Assembly (NCBI GenBank): GCA_002435785.1
Contig: DIUC01000017.1
Location: 1-64,000 of the forward strand
Direction: 5' to 3'
Length of the DNA stretch: 64,000 nt
From: Saprospiraceae bacterium UBA6168
GTDB taxonomy: Bacteria > Bacteroidota > Bacteroidia > Chitinophagales > Saprospiraceae
This document shows, one piece after another, positions 26,121 through 34,848 of the stretch; position 1 is the first letter of the stretch; every line of letters starts with the position of its first letter. A program made the position numbers and the translations under genes. The notes beneath the pieces are model-generated. The model was given only the letters and a program-made list of their open reading frames with translations. It searched no databases and was not told where the DNA came from.

Positions 26121-27176
26121 ATGAAAAAACAAAACAAAGACACAGTTTCAAAAGCCGCTACCAAGCCATCCGGTGCAACAGTTGCTGCCTCGAAGAAATT
26201 TAGCGAAAACAAACCCATTTTTTTAAAATACAGTAGGGTGGCATGGAAAAATTACTTGGAACACCAGCCCGAATTTGCAAAATTAAGTTCCAAGTTTACT
26301 GCCAAAATGGCCGAGGATGAGCTGAAAGCGCTTAAAAAATTAGAGAAATTGATGCAGGATAGCGACTTATCCATTTTCAGGGCCGACGTTTACGAGGATT
26401 TAGAGGCCTTGAAATTAGCCTTTAAGTCGGGTGTTTGGTACATCAAGGAAGCCTTTCCAGGCAACTTCAGGAAACTGGAGGAAGCGGGCGTGCCTGAATC
26501 CGCCGCTTTCAATTACTTAAAAAGGGAAAAGGTGGCGGGCTATACTTCTTCTTTTATGGCTTTTCTTACAAAGTACAAGAAGGAACTGGCTGCAAACGAC
26601 AATATGCCCGTCAGCTTCCCGCAGGAATTCAACGATTTGGCCAAGAGTTCACAAAGAAGCCTCCAAAATTTGAACAATGCTGAAGCTTCCTACGTCAAGA
26701 AGGTCAAGGATTTGGACGCAGCGTTTATAGAACGCCAAACGGTGATGTCGAAAATGCTGAAAGCCGCCACGGAAGTCATCTTCCCGGATAATAAGGAACT
26801 GCGCAATAAATTTGTCATAAGAAGTTTGGAAGTAAAGGCCCGGGCCGGAGGCAAAACCCTACTGGTAGGACTTGTACGCTTGGCTGACAGCAAAAAGCCC
26901 ATCAAAAATGCCAATGTCACCATTATGGGCACCCCGCAGTATTCCGCTTTGACGGACAGCGCAGGAAAGTTCAAGTTTGAAATAGAGAAACAAGGCACTT
27001 GCAAAATAAAGATCAAAGCGCCGGGATATGAAACCTATACCATTACTAAGAAAATAAAGGAAGGCGTCCAGAATAGAATTAACGTCTTACTCACGCCCTT
27101 GGACAAGCCCTCTCTGCCTGAGCCTGTTCCTGCTAAACGCTCCAAAAAAGCTGCTGCCGACGGTGTTGCAGCATAG
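26121..27176 (+). CDS. Hypothetical protein with C-terminal carboxypeptidase-regulatory-like domain
   Basis: 351 residues, no signal peptide. A Lys-rich N-terminus precedes a long helical region (~40-235). A beta domain follows (~245-335: LLVGLVRLADSKKPIKNANV, SALTDSAGKFKFEIEKQGTC, IKAPGYETYTITKKIKEG) of the CarboxypepD_reg type, a prealbumin-like fold common in Bacteroidota. The tail is basic. The function is unknown; the helical part has no family I recognise. Convergent with the gene at 27278 across a terminator. Confidence 0.68.
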   Translation: MKKQNKDTVSKAATKPSGATVAASKKFSENKPIFLKYSRVAWKNYLEHQPEFAKLSSKFTAKMAEDELKALKKLEKLMQDSDLSIFRADVYEDLEALKLAFKSGVWYIKEAFPGNFRKLEEAGVPESAAFNYLKREKVAGYTSSFMAFLTKYKKELAANDNMPVSFPQEFNDLAKSSQRSLQNLNNAEASYVKKVKDLDAAFIERQTVMSKMLKAATEVIFPDNKELRNKFVIRSLEVKARAGGKTLLVGLVRLADSKKPIKNANVTIMGTPQYSALTDSAGKFKFEIEKQGTCKIKIKAPGYETYTITKKIKEGVQNRINVLLTPLDKPSLPEPVPAKRSKKAAADGVAA

Positions 27177-27218
27177 GCTTAGCAGCCTGCGCAGCGGGAC
27201 TTTTGGGCTTCGTTGGTG

Positions 27219-27254
27219 ACCGATACGATTGCTGTAAGCAATGGTATCGGTTTT
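27219..27254. terminator. Intrinsic terminator between convergent genes
   Basis: A 15-bp stem with one mismatch (ACCGATAC... with ...GTATCGGT) has a 3-nt GTA loop and ends in TTTT on the plus strand. It lies between stops at 27176 (+) and 27278 (-). Confidence 0.75.
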
Positions 27255-27277
27255 CGTATACCGCCAAGTGACCGGGT

Positions 27278-28102
27278 TCAGTCTTCCTGTGTCTTAAAAA
27301 AATTGGTCGCACAGCTTTCCATATCCCCAACAGTAAATACAAATTCCTGTTTCACCTGAATACCATTGGCATAAGACGCTGGCTTCCAGCTTGGCATTTC
27401 TTTGATTGCCCCCAATAACAATTGGTCTATTTTGTCATCTTTAGAAGGCCAGGCTAACTTGGCATGGACCACTTGCCCGGCTTCGTCAACGGTAAAGGTG
27501 ACGGCTACTAATTCGTACTGCTTGAAACTGGCAGCAGGGATTTTATCAATGGCCTTTTCCTTCAAATATTTTTCCAATCCTTGCTGCCCACCAGGATATT
27601 GTGCCCCGCTTTCTGGGGCCACCGTAAATGAAAAGCCCATCTCCTTCAAATCATTATGTGCCAAGGTGTTTTCAGGCAAGTATTGAACGTTGACCGAAAT
27701 AGCTGTGCCTATGTCTGCCGAAGCCATATTGTCTTTTTGTTCTTGGGTGAGGGCAACAGTTTTGCCGACAGTCTTCCTCATTTTCCCTTGATGGCTTGAA
27801 ACAACCTCCACTGAAATATATTCCTTTACCCAAGAAGGCTGGTAATGCCTATTTAAATCCACTAAAGTGTGGGCCGAGTTTAATTTTCCTTTGGTGACAA
27901 ATATTGCTGGATATATCCTGTTAACCTCATAGCTTATTTCCTTCGTCAAACTGGCTTTTAAAAAGCCGTCCTGAAAGATGGTCTTTGAGTCAACAACACT
28001 GCCCTCAGGCAAGTCTGTCTTTTCTTGTCCAAAACAAACTGCGATAAAAACTAGTGAACAAAAGAGGGATAAGGGTGTGGCGGCTACTAAATACTTTTTC
28101 AT
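27278..28102 (-). CDS. Secreted TonB-C-terminal-like protein
   Basis: 274 residues. The N-terminal hydrophobic signal is KKYLVAATPLSLFCSLVFIAVCFG. The last ~110 residues (FTVAPESGAQYPGGQQGLEKYLK, LVAVTFTVDEAGQVVHAKLA, EMPSWKPASYANGIQVKQEF) fit the TonB C-terminal fold in order: YPGG, a VxFxVxxxGxVxxA strand and MPxWxPA. The region before it is an unrecognised beta-rich domain. It probably acts in the periplasm or outer membrane; no receptor gene is adjacent. Confidence 0.7.
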   Translation of the reverse strand: MKKYLVAATPLSLFCSLVFIAVCFGQEKTDLPEGSVVDSKTIFQDGFLKASLTKEISYEVNRIYPAIFVTKGKLNSAHTLVDLNRHYQPSWVKEYISVEVVSSHQGKMRKTVGKTVALTQEQKDNMASADIGTAISVNVQYLPENTLAHNDLKEMGFSFTVAPESGAQYPGGQQGLEKYLKEKAIDKIPAASFKQYELVAVTFTVDEAGQVVHAKLAWPSKDDKIDQLLLGAIKEMPSWKPASYANGIQVKQEFVFTVGDMESCATNFFKTQED

Positions 28103-28389
28103 AAAGCTTGATTTATTTTCCTACAAAGATAGGTCGGCGTGTTTTCCATTGCCGGTTTTAATTGTAAATTCCTGTAAATGAAGTGTAAATTCCTGTAAAT
28201 TATGGGTAATTCCGGAGGCGATGCCGTTTTTTAGGGCTGCGGCTTTTCCGTTGTTCCAAGTATGCCACCCCAAGACCAGCAGCTGCTCTTTCACGTTTAG
28301 TCCCGACCCAAGGTCGGGATGACTTCCGCCAAGTGACCGGGTGACTTCGAGTCTGATGTCGTCAACTTAGTGGAAATGCGTTGTTAACC

Positions 28390-29760
28390 TCAATCATACT
28401 TCCGTTTATACCCCCGTTTCAATTCAAAGGCCATTTCCAACTCGTGGTGGAGGTCGTTGGTGGGGTCAATATACGTGCTGAACAACCAGTCCTCCATATA
28501 GTGCAGATACGATTTGGGCACACGGATATGGAACTCCGGAAGCGCCCGCAGGATGACTGCCATACCTTCGGTCACCAAGCCATCCCGCAGGAAATTGACG
28601 ATGCGGAACTCCTCGGTATATACCGGGTTCCTGAGTTCATCCTCCCACTTCCTTTTTTCCTCGTAGGAGAATTGATTGCTGTCGGGGGAACGCCTTCTGA
28701 GGCGCATTTCCTCCTTTAAACGGGGCAGGAAATTTACACTACTGGCCACGTACGAGGCCAGCACGGGCGTCAGGTCGTGTCCCATGCGCTGAATCCCATG
28801 AAGCATGGCCGGGTGCCTTGGCCTGGGCGAATTAGATGCATGAAAGGCTTTCATGGCATCGGCATGGATGTCTGGGAAGTACAGCAGGGCCTCCTGTATC
28901 AGGTATTCAAAATCAATTTCATCGTACATCTCTCCCTCGGCGCAGGTCAGCTTGTACCAGACCTCTACCCTGTTCCAGCCCCTCGACTCCCATTCTTCCA
29001 AAAAGTCCATAATCTCCACGCAAAAAATAGGGCTATCGTCACACCCTTCCACCGGGCTGTTTTTGCGGTAGTTCAAATAAAACTGGCGGCTGCCCGCCAA
29101 GGTGGACAGTTGGCTGTCGTCGTCCGGCTCCCGCTCGTGATACTCCTGAATGTCTAATTTCTCCCATTTCGACACCGCCATATCCACCATCATCATGGCA
29201 TAGTTGTTCATGCATTTGTTGAAACTGCGCACCAGCTTCGTTTCCAACAGGTTGAAAGTAGGCAGGTAACCCAGCGCAAGCTCCTTCAGGGCCTCGTACA
29301 CTTGGCGGGTCAGCCTCACTCTTAGGCTCAAGAACGCTCCATAATCCAGCAAGGCTTCGTCGGAGGTATAGGCTTTTTGGATTTCCTGTACAGTCCTTCT
29401 TCGCTGGTTTTTCCCATGTTTTTTTGCCCAATTGGCAAGGTGCTCCATATCCTCGTGGTCCAAAAAAGCATACAACAACCTCGAAATATCGAATTCCTCC
29501 CGCTCCAGCGCCCGGATGAGCAAGGTTGGGCTATTGTAGAATTCTTCTATATCCGCCAACAGGTTCTGTAAATATTGGTGCAGCCTGGGTTCATGCTCCT
29601 TGTACGTTTTTATCAGCTCGGACATGCTGTAATTGAGCTGTACCGTACCCTCCCGGCAGGAAAGTAGTACCAGGAAATGGATTTTGTCGTTGGTCGCCGC
29701 ATGGCTGGGTCCAGAAGGGTTGAAGTATTCGTATTCCTCGATGCAATAGATGGGCTTCAT
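28390..29760 (-). CDS. Hypothetical helical protein
   Basis: 456 residues from ATG 29760 (MKPIYCIEEYEYFNPSGPSH). An upstream start adds 14 non-conserved-looking residues. It has no signal peptide or membrane segment, and is rich in Glu/Tyr/Leu with long predicted helices. I recognise no domain. Codon use resembles the neighbouring chromosome, not the AT-rich island. The 287 bp between it and 28102 hold only a small inverted repeat (GTCCCGACC...GGTCGGGAT near 28300). Confidence 0.6.
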   Translation of the reverse strand: MKPIYCIEEYEYFNPSGPSHAATNDKIHFLVLLSCREGTVQLNYSMSELIKTYKEHEPRLHQYLQNLLADIEEFYNSPTLLIRALEREEFDISRLLYAFLDHEDMEHLANWAKKHGKNQRRRTVQEIQKAYTSDEALLDYGAFLSLRVRLTRQVYEALKELALGYLPTFNLLETKLVRSFNKCMNNYAMMMVDMAVSKWEKLDIQEYHEREPDDDSQLSTLAGSRQFYLNYRKNSPVEGCDDSPIFCVEIMDFLEEWESRGWNRVEVWYKLTCAEGEMYDEIDFEYLIQEALLYFPDIHADAMKAFHASNSPRPRHPAMLHGIQRMGHDLTPVLASYVASSVNFLPRLKEEMRLRRRSPDSNQFSYEEKRKWEDELRNPVYTEEFRIVNFLRDGLVTEGMAVILRALPEFHIRVPKSYLHYMEDWLFSTYIDPTNDLHHELEMAFELKRGYKRKYD

Positions 29761-29937
29761 GTGGTATTGTTTTAGTGAATATTGGATGCACTGCGGTGGC
29801 AAAGATAGATTTTTTCGATAATCTGTTTTGCGGGAAGGTGAGGATTTTTTTTGGCCATCCCTTGTACCAAGTCTTCCACTTGCGCAGTCTGGAAGTGCTT
29901 GGAAAACAGGAAAAAAGCGGTAGTGGGAGCAAGTGTT

Positions 29938-30142
29938 GTAAGTACCTCCGTTGAATTAGTTTAGATTATTCAGGCCAAAACCAGTTTGCATTTCGGATAG
30001 GGGGTTTGGGGGCGGAACGCCCCCAAAAGCACCCTTCCCCCCGACGAGCCGCCGAAGAGCCTGCCCCGATTTCTCGGGGCGGCGAGGTGGGGGAGAAAGC
30101 AAGTGAAGCGAATAATCTAAACTAATTGCAATGAACTACTTA
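29938..30142 (-). mobile_element. MITE-like element, copy B (inverted relative to copy A)
   Basis: 205 bp, the reverse complement of 24464-24667 with only a handful of differences by eye. It is also bounded by TA (29939-29940 and 30141-30142) and has the same G+C-rich internal hairpins. Two such copies in opposite orientation bracket the block 24692-29760. Confidence 0.7.
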
Positions 30143-30179
30143 GTGGAAATTAGAAGCTGTTAAGAAATGTGTGAAAAAT

Positions 30180-30276
30180 AAGTTGTGAAGTTTTGGTTTA
30201 GAGGGTTTAGAGAAGTTTAGCAGGTTTAGCTTTAAACCATCTAAACTTCTCTAAACCTTCTAAACAAGTTATCTTT
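30180..30276. repeat. GTTTAGA-rich palindromic repeat
   Basis: Runs of GTTTAGA/GGTTTAG on the left half are mirrored by TCTAAAC on the right half, so the whole can fold as a large hairpin. The ends read AAGTTGTGAAGTTTTGG and TAAACAAGTTATCTTT. An inverted copy with the same ends lies at 55740-55846, and a related array at 47901-48045. Confidence 0.75.
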
Positions 30277-30344
30277 TAAACGTTACCAAGCTTGGAAGGG
30301 AAGACTTGCCCCAGCGGGTCAAAACATTCATGTTCGGAGGACCT

Positions 30345-30459
30345 CGCATAACGGTTGCTCTTTATGTATCAACGGTTGCGCTTCTACGCATAACGGTTGC
30401 TCTTTATGTATCAACGGTTGCGCTTCTACGCATAACGGTTGCTCTTTATGTATCAACGG
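30345..30459. repeat. 42-bp tandem repeat, 2.7 copies
   Basis: Identical 42-bp units start at 30345 and 30387, and a partial third at 30429 (each begins CGCATAACGGTTGCTCTTTA). The unit length is a multiple of three, so a frame stays open as a 14-residue repeat, but there is no other sign of a gene. The 970-bp space from 29761 to 30730 holds this, MITE copy B and the GTTTAGA repeat. Confidence 0.85.
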
Positions 30460-30730
30460 TTTTTGAAACGGACACCTCATTTTTTATCCTACTGCGCTGA
30501 GACTGCTTCAACAACGGTACAAAAACAATTCCCTAACTTTTGACTGCATATTGAATATTATGGCATGAAATTGGAATTTCGATTTATCAATCAATCATTC
30601 AGAAAACAATCCTACCACAACATCACTTCGAGTGTTCTTTTTTATCCAATAAAATGCTCGATGAATTTGACGCTACAGTTTCTAATCAGTACCAGTCCTG
30701 TTCAAACAGCATCTAATCCTTATTTTGACA

Positions 30731-31585
30731 ATGAATAAAGTGAAAGTAACATGGTACCTGGACATGTTCGGCCGGGTCATGTATGTCTGCGATGCCAACC
30801 CGGACATCATCGAATCGGTGCCAGCATTAGCGGAAACCTACGACCTCTTCAAGCTGCGGGTAGCTGCCGACAACGACCTTGCCGAGCAGGTTCCCGATGA
30901 GGAGGAGGGCAACGGCTTTGCCGAAAACAAGGACAAAGTTTGGGAAGAACTGGGCGGCTCCCTAAATTCCATGTTGGGTGGCCTTCGAGCCTATGCGAAG
31001 CAGCAAAACAACATCGAGCTGTTCACACAGGCCAAGTTTGCTCCCGGTCGCTTCCTGCAAAAAAGGGGCAGCGATGCCATCAACTACGCAAATAGCAAGC
31101 TGGCCCTGCTCACTGCACAGGTGGCCAACCTGGCCGACTACAACGTGACCACTGCCAAAATCACTGCCGCCACTGCCCTCTCCGCCAATTTGTATCTCCT
31201 GAACCCAAAACCCTTGGGCCAGCGCAGCGTGGACAAGGCCCTGCGCAGCCAATTGTTCAAACAAATCAAGGAGACCAATAAACTGCTCAAAGAACGGTTG
31301 GACAGCCTCATGCTCGCCATAGCGCCTGACCATCCCTACTTCGTCCAGCAGTACTTCAATGCCCGCCGCCTCGTGAGAACGGGTATCCGCCATAGGCAGC
31401 CGGAGGAGGAAACCGCCAATGCCAGCAAGCTGAAAACAGCGGAGGAAGCGGCCCCGCAACAGGCCGCCAGCCAGGAGCCGGAGGAAGGCCATCCCGCCGC
31501 CGAAGGCGGCCAGCCCGACACCAACGGCTCTCAACCACCCACCGAATCGCCCAATCATAGCGAAACGTCGGGCGAGACGGCCTAA
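30731..31585 (+). CDS. Hypothetical helical protein with acidic disordered tail
   Basis: 284 residues from ATG 30731 (MNKVKVTWYLDMFGRVMYVC). A short N-terminal beta segment precedes helices (~65-215: LNSMLGGLRAYAKQQNNIEL, QVANLADYNVTTAKITAATAL, LLKERLDSLMLAIAPDHPYF). The final ~65 residues are rich in Glu, Ala, Pro, Gln and Ser and are likely disordered. No family recognised. A good terminator follows at 31608-31645. Confidence 0.6.
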   Translation: MNKVKVTWYLDMFGRVMYVCDANPDIIESVPALAETYDLFKLRVAADNDLAEQVPDEEEGNGFAENKDKVWEELGGSLNSMLGGLRAYAKQQNNIELFTQAKFAPGRFLQKRGSDAINYANSKLALLTAQVANLADYNVTTAKITAATALSANLYLLNPKPLGQRSVDKALRSQLFKQIKETNKLLKERLDSLMLAIAPDHPYFVQQYFNARRLVRTGIRHRQPEEETANASKLKTAEEAAPQQAASQEPEEGHPAAEGGQPDTNGSQPPTESPNHSETSGETA

Positions 31586-31607
31586 GGATTTAGCAAGTGA
31601 ATGAATT

Positions 31608-31645
31608 AGCGATGCGGCTGCTTCGGGCAGGCGTATCGCTTTTTT
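31608..31645 (+). terminator. Intrinsic terminator
   Basis: AGCGATGCG pairs with CGTATCGCT, with an inner CTGC/GCAG stem capped by a TTCGG loop. A run of six T follows at 31640-31645. It lies 23 bp after the stop at 31585. Confidence 0.75.
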
Positions 31646-31843
31646 GTTGCCTTCTAACTTATGACATGGGGAAAATTTGACAAATCTTGAAGATTTGTCA
31701 AATTAAGGCCATCATTCGGCAAATACCAGCGTCTGCATGGGGGAAGACAATGTGCCAGCGGATTTTCCAAGATTTTTTAAACTGAAAATCCACCTACCTA
31801 TTAAAAAACAATTATATTTACTCCTTCATTAAAACAAACTGAT

Positions 31844-32215
31844 ATGAACATCAATCAATGTGCAAAAATAGTGGACGGCGTAGAGCAAAGAAGACATCCT
31901 TTCATCATACAGGTCATCAAACTGATATGTGCCATACCCGTTGAACGGAAAGAGGTGCAGCCCCAGATTGACGCCTTAAAGGAAAAGCACATGAAATGTG
32001 TGGAGCTAACCGAGGAATTTTTCAACGGCAAAAATGCCACCCTTAAATACGCACAGAATTTCGATAACTGGTGGGAAGCCAACCGGCAGCTCTATAAATA
32101 CCTGCCCGTGCTATTCAAAGACCTGAAGCAGCGCTTCCCCGATTGCATATCCGACGAACTCGCCAACGAAGACTATGAAGCCATGCTTTTGGTGGGGAAC
32201 GCCTATAAGAATTAA
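31844..32215 (+). CDS. Hypothetical small protein
   Basis: 123 residues (MNINQCAKIVDGVEQRRHPF...). It has no signal peptide, appears largely helical (NGKNATLKYAQNFDNWWEAN, LPVLFKDLKQRFPDCI) and contains four Cys (C6, C29, C52 and one in FPDCI). No family recognised. It has its own upstream A+T-rich leader. The 258 bp between 31586 and 31843 hold only the terminator. Confidence 0.55.
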   Translation: MNINQCAKIVDGVEQRRHPFIIQVIKLICAIPVERKEVQPQIDALKEKHMKCVELTEEFFNGKNATLKYAQNFDNWWEANRQLYKYLPVLFKDLKQRFPDCISDELANEDYEAMLLVGNAYKN

Positions 32216-32253
32216 GAAACAGTTTCTAAGCCTGCTTTTGGCAAAAGCTTGCG

Positions 32254-32276
32254 CTGGCAAGTTGCAAACTTGCCAG
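32254..32276. repeat. 23-nt palindrome of the CAAGTTGCAAACTTG family
   Basis: A near-perfect palindrome centred on GTTGCAAAC. Variants of the same palindrome occur at 33732-33754 and 33844-33866. Confidence 0.65.
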
Positions 32277-32321
32277 CACTGAGGCAGGTGGAAGACTTGC
32301 GCCAACGGGACCAGCAGCCCT

Positions 32322-32813
32322 TCAATCAAAGGACGGTAACAGCAGTATCCTGCGTTTTATATCCGGCAGTTCTTCCAAGCAATCGCAATCTTCGGCATAC
32401 GCTTCGATGTCCTCGAACACCGTCTTAATGCTCATGACCAATGTTTTGTAAACAAAAGTCTTTTCAGCCTCCGACATCGGCTCGTCAGCCTCGAAAGGTG
32501 CCATCGCAAAATCCTTATAGCGAGAAGTCAAAATCCTACCCATCATGTCATAAGCGATGTACAGGGTATAAATCTCCCCATCCGTCATTTCAATGCCATC
32601 TGTTGGGGCAATCCTGACCAAACGTTCGAGCAATGCCCCAGCATCTTGGAACAGGTTCGGGAACAAGGCCAAGATAGCCTGCGTGGTGGCTTCGGGCATT
32701 TCGCCTTTCAAATCCCTTGTCAGCGCCAACGCCAATTTGTTCATTTGCATCCTACCCGGATCTTCATCCGGTTCAAAATAGTGGGTGGTTGCTTCTTCGT
32801 CTTCGTCTTTCAT
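32322..32813 (-). CDS. Hypothetical acidic protein
   Basis: 163 residues (MKDEDEEATTHYFEPDEDPG... ending RRILLLPSFD). Strongly acidic and predicted helical, with no membrane segment or signal. A CDC pair occurs near the end (YAEDCDCLEEL). No family recognised. The closest neighbours on both sides are also unrecognised small genes, typical of an accessory boundary. Confidence 0.55.
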   Translation of the reverse strand: MKDEDEEATTHYFEPDEDPGRMQMNKLALALTRDLKGEMPEATTQAILALFPNLFQDAGALLERLVRIAPTDGIEMTDGEIYTLYIAYDMMGRILTSRYKDFAMAPFEADEPMSEAEKTFVYKTLVMSIKTVFEDIEAYAEDCDCLEELPDIKRRILLLPSFD

Positions 32814-32921
32814 GTGCTAATTTTTTGGGCAAGGTAGCACGTTTCGAGAAAGTACAAAACCCTTTAGGCAAGTTTGTTGAACGGGTTTAGCAGTGCATGA
32901 ACAACAGTGATAAAAGCGGTG

Positions 32922-33006
32922 GTTCCAGCCAGTGTTGAGCGAAGCGGCACTGGCGGAGGTGTGCGATGAAACCGCCAGTGCCGCTTCGCTAAACACTGGC
33001 TGGAAC
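32922..33006. repeat. 35-bp inverted repeat hairpin
   Basis: The left arm 32922-32956 and right arm 32972-33006 match with a single mismatch over 35 bp around a 15-nt loop (outer GTTCCAGCCAGTGTT, inner AGCGAAGCGGCACTGGCGG). The 333-bp gap from 32814 to 33146 otherwise holds only the promoter of the next gene. Confidence 0.85.
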
Positions 33007-33094
33007 TTGTGCATTATTGGAAATTAGGGAGGTGGTGCTGGAAAAGGTGGAAGAATTGCGCCAACGGGGTTTACCAATTTTCAATGAGAATGCC

Positions 33095-33102
33095 TATGTT
33101 TG
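33095..33102 (+). promoter_or_regulatory. Putative Bacteroidota -7 box
   Basis: TATGTTTG fits TAnnTTTG, 45 bp upstream of the ATG at 33147; no clear -33 TTG at the usual distance. Confidence 0.35.
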
Positions 33103-33146
33103 TACCTTGACAAAAAATTAATAAATCTTCCAACCATCATTTTACA

Positions 33147-33704
33147 ATGAAAAAAACGACACCCTTCTCTTTGCTTTATTTAATAGGCCTACTTGGAGTA
33201 GTTTTCTGTTCGTGTAAGGACAAGATAGATAAAATAAATGTCTATGAAGGTTGTTGCGACACGGCACCTGTGGTGATGGATTTTAATCCTGGCAAGGTTT
33301 ATATACCAAATATGTTTACCCCAAACCAAGATGGCAAAAATGACAATTTTATTATCTATGCTGACTCAGGCATAGTAGAAATCGAAGAACTTAAAATCTT
33401 TGATACGGAAGGTGCTTTACTTTATCAATTCTACATGGTTCCTTCAGGGATTATGCATAGTGATTGGTTTGCTTGGGATTCATACGAAAATGGAATGACT
33501 CCTTACAAGGGGAAGTTCAATTATTACTTCAAGATACGTAATAATAAGGGAGAGCGGCACGAAATTGAAGGAAGTGCCTGTTCATTCGTTTGTGATGAAG
33601 CCAATCCTTTTGACGACTTCTCAAATTGTGGGTTCAAAACCCAAAGAGATAGCAATTGGCAATTTGACCCGAATATTCCAAGTCTTGAGCCAGAATGCCA
33701 ATGA
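33147..33704 (+). CDS. Lipoprotein with gliding-motility-associated (CHU_C-like) domain
   Basis: 185 residues. An N-terminal hydrophobic segment ends in FCSC, a probable lipobox (Cys21 or Cys23 acylated). VYIPNMFTPNQDGKNDNFII is the hallmark start of the T9SS type B / CHU_C domain, followed by IEELKIFDTEGALLYQF and GKFNYYFKIRNNKGE. The usual C-terminal VTLVR end is replaced by ~40 extra residues with several Cys, so this is probably a lipid-anchored CHU_C-type domain rather than a cleaved sorting signal (inference). Confidence 0.75.
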   Translation: MKKTTPFSLLYLIGLLGVVFCSCKDKIDKINVYEGCCDTAPVVMDFNPGKVYIPNMFTPNQDGKNDNFIIYADSGIVEIEELKIFDTEGALLYQFYMVPSGIMHSDWFAWDSYENGMTPYKGKFNYYFKIRNNKGERHEIEGSACSFVCDEANPFDDFSNCGFKTQRDSNWQFDPNIPSLEPECQ

Positions 33705-33731
33705 CATTCTCTCATTGTTATTTTACTTGTT

Positions 33732-33866
33732 CTTGCAAGTTTGCAACTTGCAAGGCTCGGCACTGGCAAATTAGCTGTCAATTCTCGCCCGTAAACGCTG
33801 GCCATGAAGCAAAGGAAAGCCTGCAAAACCGCTCATGTGTAGCCTTGCAAGTTGCAAACTTGCAAG
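33732..33866. repeat. Pair of inverted 23-nt palindromes
   Basis: CTTGCAAGTTTGCAACTTGC (from 33732 to 33754) and its exact reverse complement (33844-33866) lie 89 bp apart between the lipoprotein gene and the defence-like operon. The 235-bp gap holds no gene. Confidence 0.7.
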
Positions 33867-33939
33867 AACGACCGTACTAGAATTCTGCTGGAACTATACT
33901 TGAGAGAACTGGTGGAAGGGAAGGCTTGGGGAAACGGGG

Positions 33940-34848
33940 TTAACACAGGTTATCATCTAGTACTTTCTTAATTCCTTCTAAATGTTCCCTAAAGATTATT
34001 AAATCTTTTCTTATTTCAATACATCTTGCTTCAGTAAAAACCTCTTTTTTACCTATAGAATCGCTTACAAGGACTTTTACTCCATCCTCCACTTTCTCCC
34101 TGACATGAGCAAAAATGTTCCTAGGGATGATTACTTTATTGTTATAATCTTCATAAAACTTATCAACACCTATTTTTTTTAATTTGTATAATTTGTTAAT
34201 GGTTCTTGCTTTGTGAGAAGTAGTATATAGTCTTGAATCTTTGATTTTGTCATTGTGACTTAGTTTGTTGAATAAATCAGAAACAAATTTAATTGTATCA
34301 TCTATATTTTCATCAATGTACTGCGAAATTTCTTTTGAAATGCTGGATGATAGCAATTTGCTAGCAATCTGACTCATAAGGTCATCCAAATCACTAGTTT
34401 CTGCCATAATGAGACCCCGCATTGTATTAACCTCTTGAATTTTCTTTATTGATGTTTTTAATACTAGCTCAAATTTAGTCTCTATATCTCTTCTGTCAGC
34501 GGTATAGACTCCTTCGAGTCCTAAATTTCGCATACTATCTCTAACATTTTCAACTGAACTTGAATAGAAAAGAACATCTGTTAGTATTGGATTATTCTGA
34601 ATGTGTCGAAGGAAATTGATAATTTTATCTCCTGATTCTGAGTTTTTCAAAGTATAGTCTACGAGAAGCATGTCGTAATCCTGCAGATTATTGATTCTTA
34701 CTTCTTCTTTAACCTCGTCGAGATTTGTACACCTCTTACAGTTCAACCTAAAACCTAAATCTTCAAGTACATCTAAAAATAGAGCACTGGTAGTCTTATA
34801 CCAAGAGTTGTCATCTTCTACCCATAAAATGTTATATTCAATTCTCAT
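33940..34848 (-). CDS. Receiver-domain protein with C-terminal HEPN-like motif, putative effector
   Basis: 302 residues. The N-terminal receiver domain (1-~125) has the acidic pair D12/D13 (LWVEDDN) and phospho-acceptor D64 (LLVDYTL); the distal Ser/Thr and Lys signatures are weak. After a helical linker the C-terminal domain (~150-300) is all-helical and includes IIPRNIFAHVRE, with R243 and H248 spaced as in the R-x4-H catalytic motif of HEPN ribonucleases and a polar Asn after the Arg. No DNA-binding HTH is visible, so this is not an ordinary transcriptional regulator. Its ATG overlaps the stop of the upstream ATPase gene (ATGA). AT-rich like the rest of the operon. The HEPN assignment is inference from the motif. 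Confidence 0.7.
   Translation of the reverse strand: MRIEYNILWVEDDNSWYKTTSALFLDVLEDLGFRLNCKRCTNLDEVKEEVRINNLQDYDMLLVDYTLKNSESGDKIINFLRHIQNNPILTDVLFYSSSVENVRDSMRNLGLEGVYTADRRDIETKFELVLKTSIKKIQEVNTMRGLIMAETSDLDDLMSQIASKLLSSSISKEISQYIDENIDDTIKFVSDLFNKLSHNDKIKDSRLYTTSHKARTINKLYKLKKIGVDKFYEDYNNKVIIPRNIFAHVREKVEDGVKVLVSDSIGKKEVFTEARCIEIRKDLIIFREHLEGIKKVLDDNLC

Noticed and set aside
30345..30459. CRISPR array
   Set aside because: Units are contiguous identical 42-bp tandem repeats without variable spacers, and no cas gene is present.
30565..30738. 57-codon frame upstream of the hypothetical gene at 30731
   Set aside because: A+T-rich, low-complexity sequence overlapping the next start by 8 bp; no supporting signal.
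33940..34848. Ordinary transcriptional response regulator
   Set aside because: No winged-helix, LuxR, LytTR or AraC DNA-binding motif after the receiver; the C-terminus has an R-x4-H motif in an all-helical domain instead.
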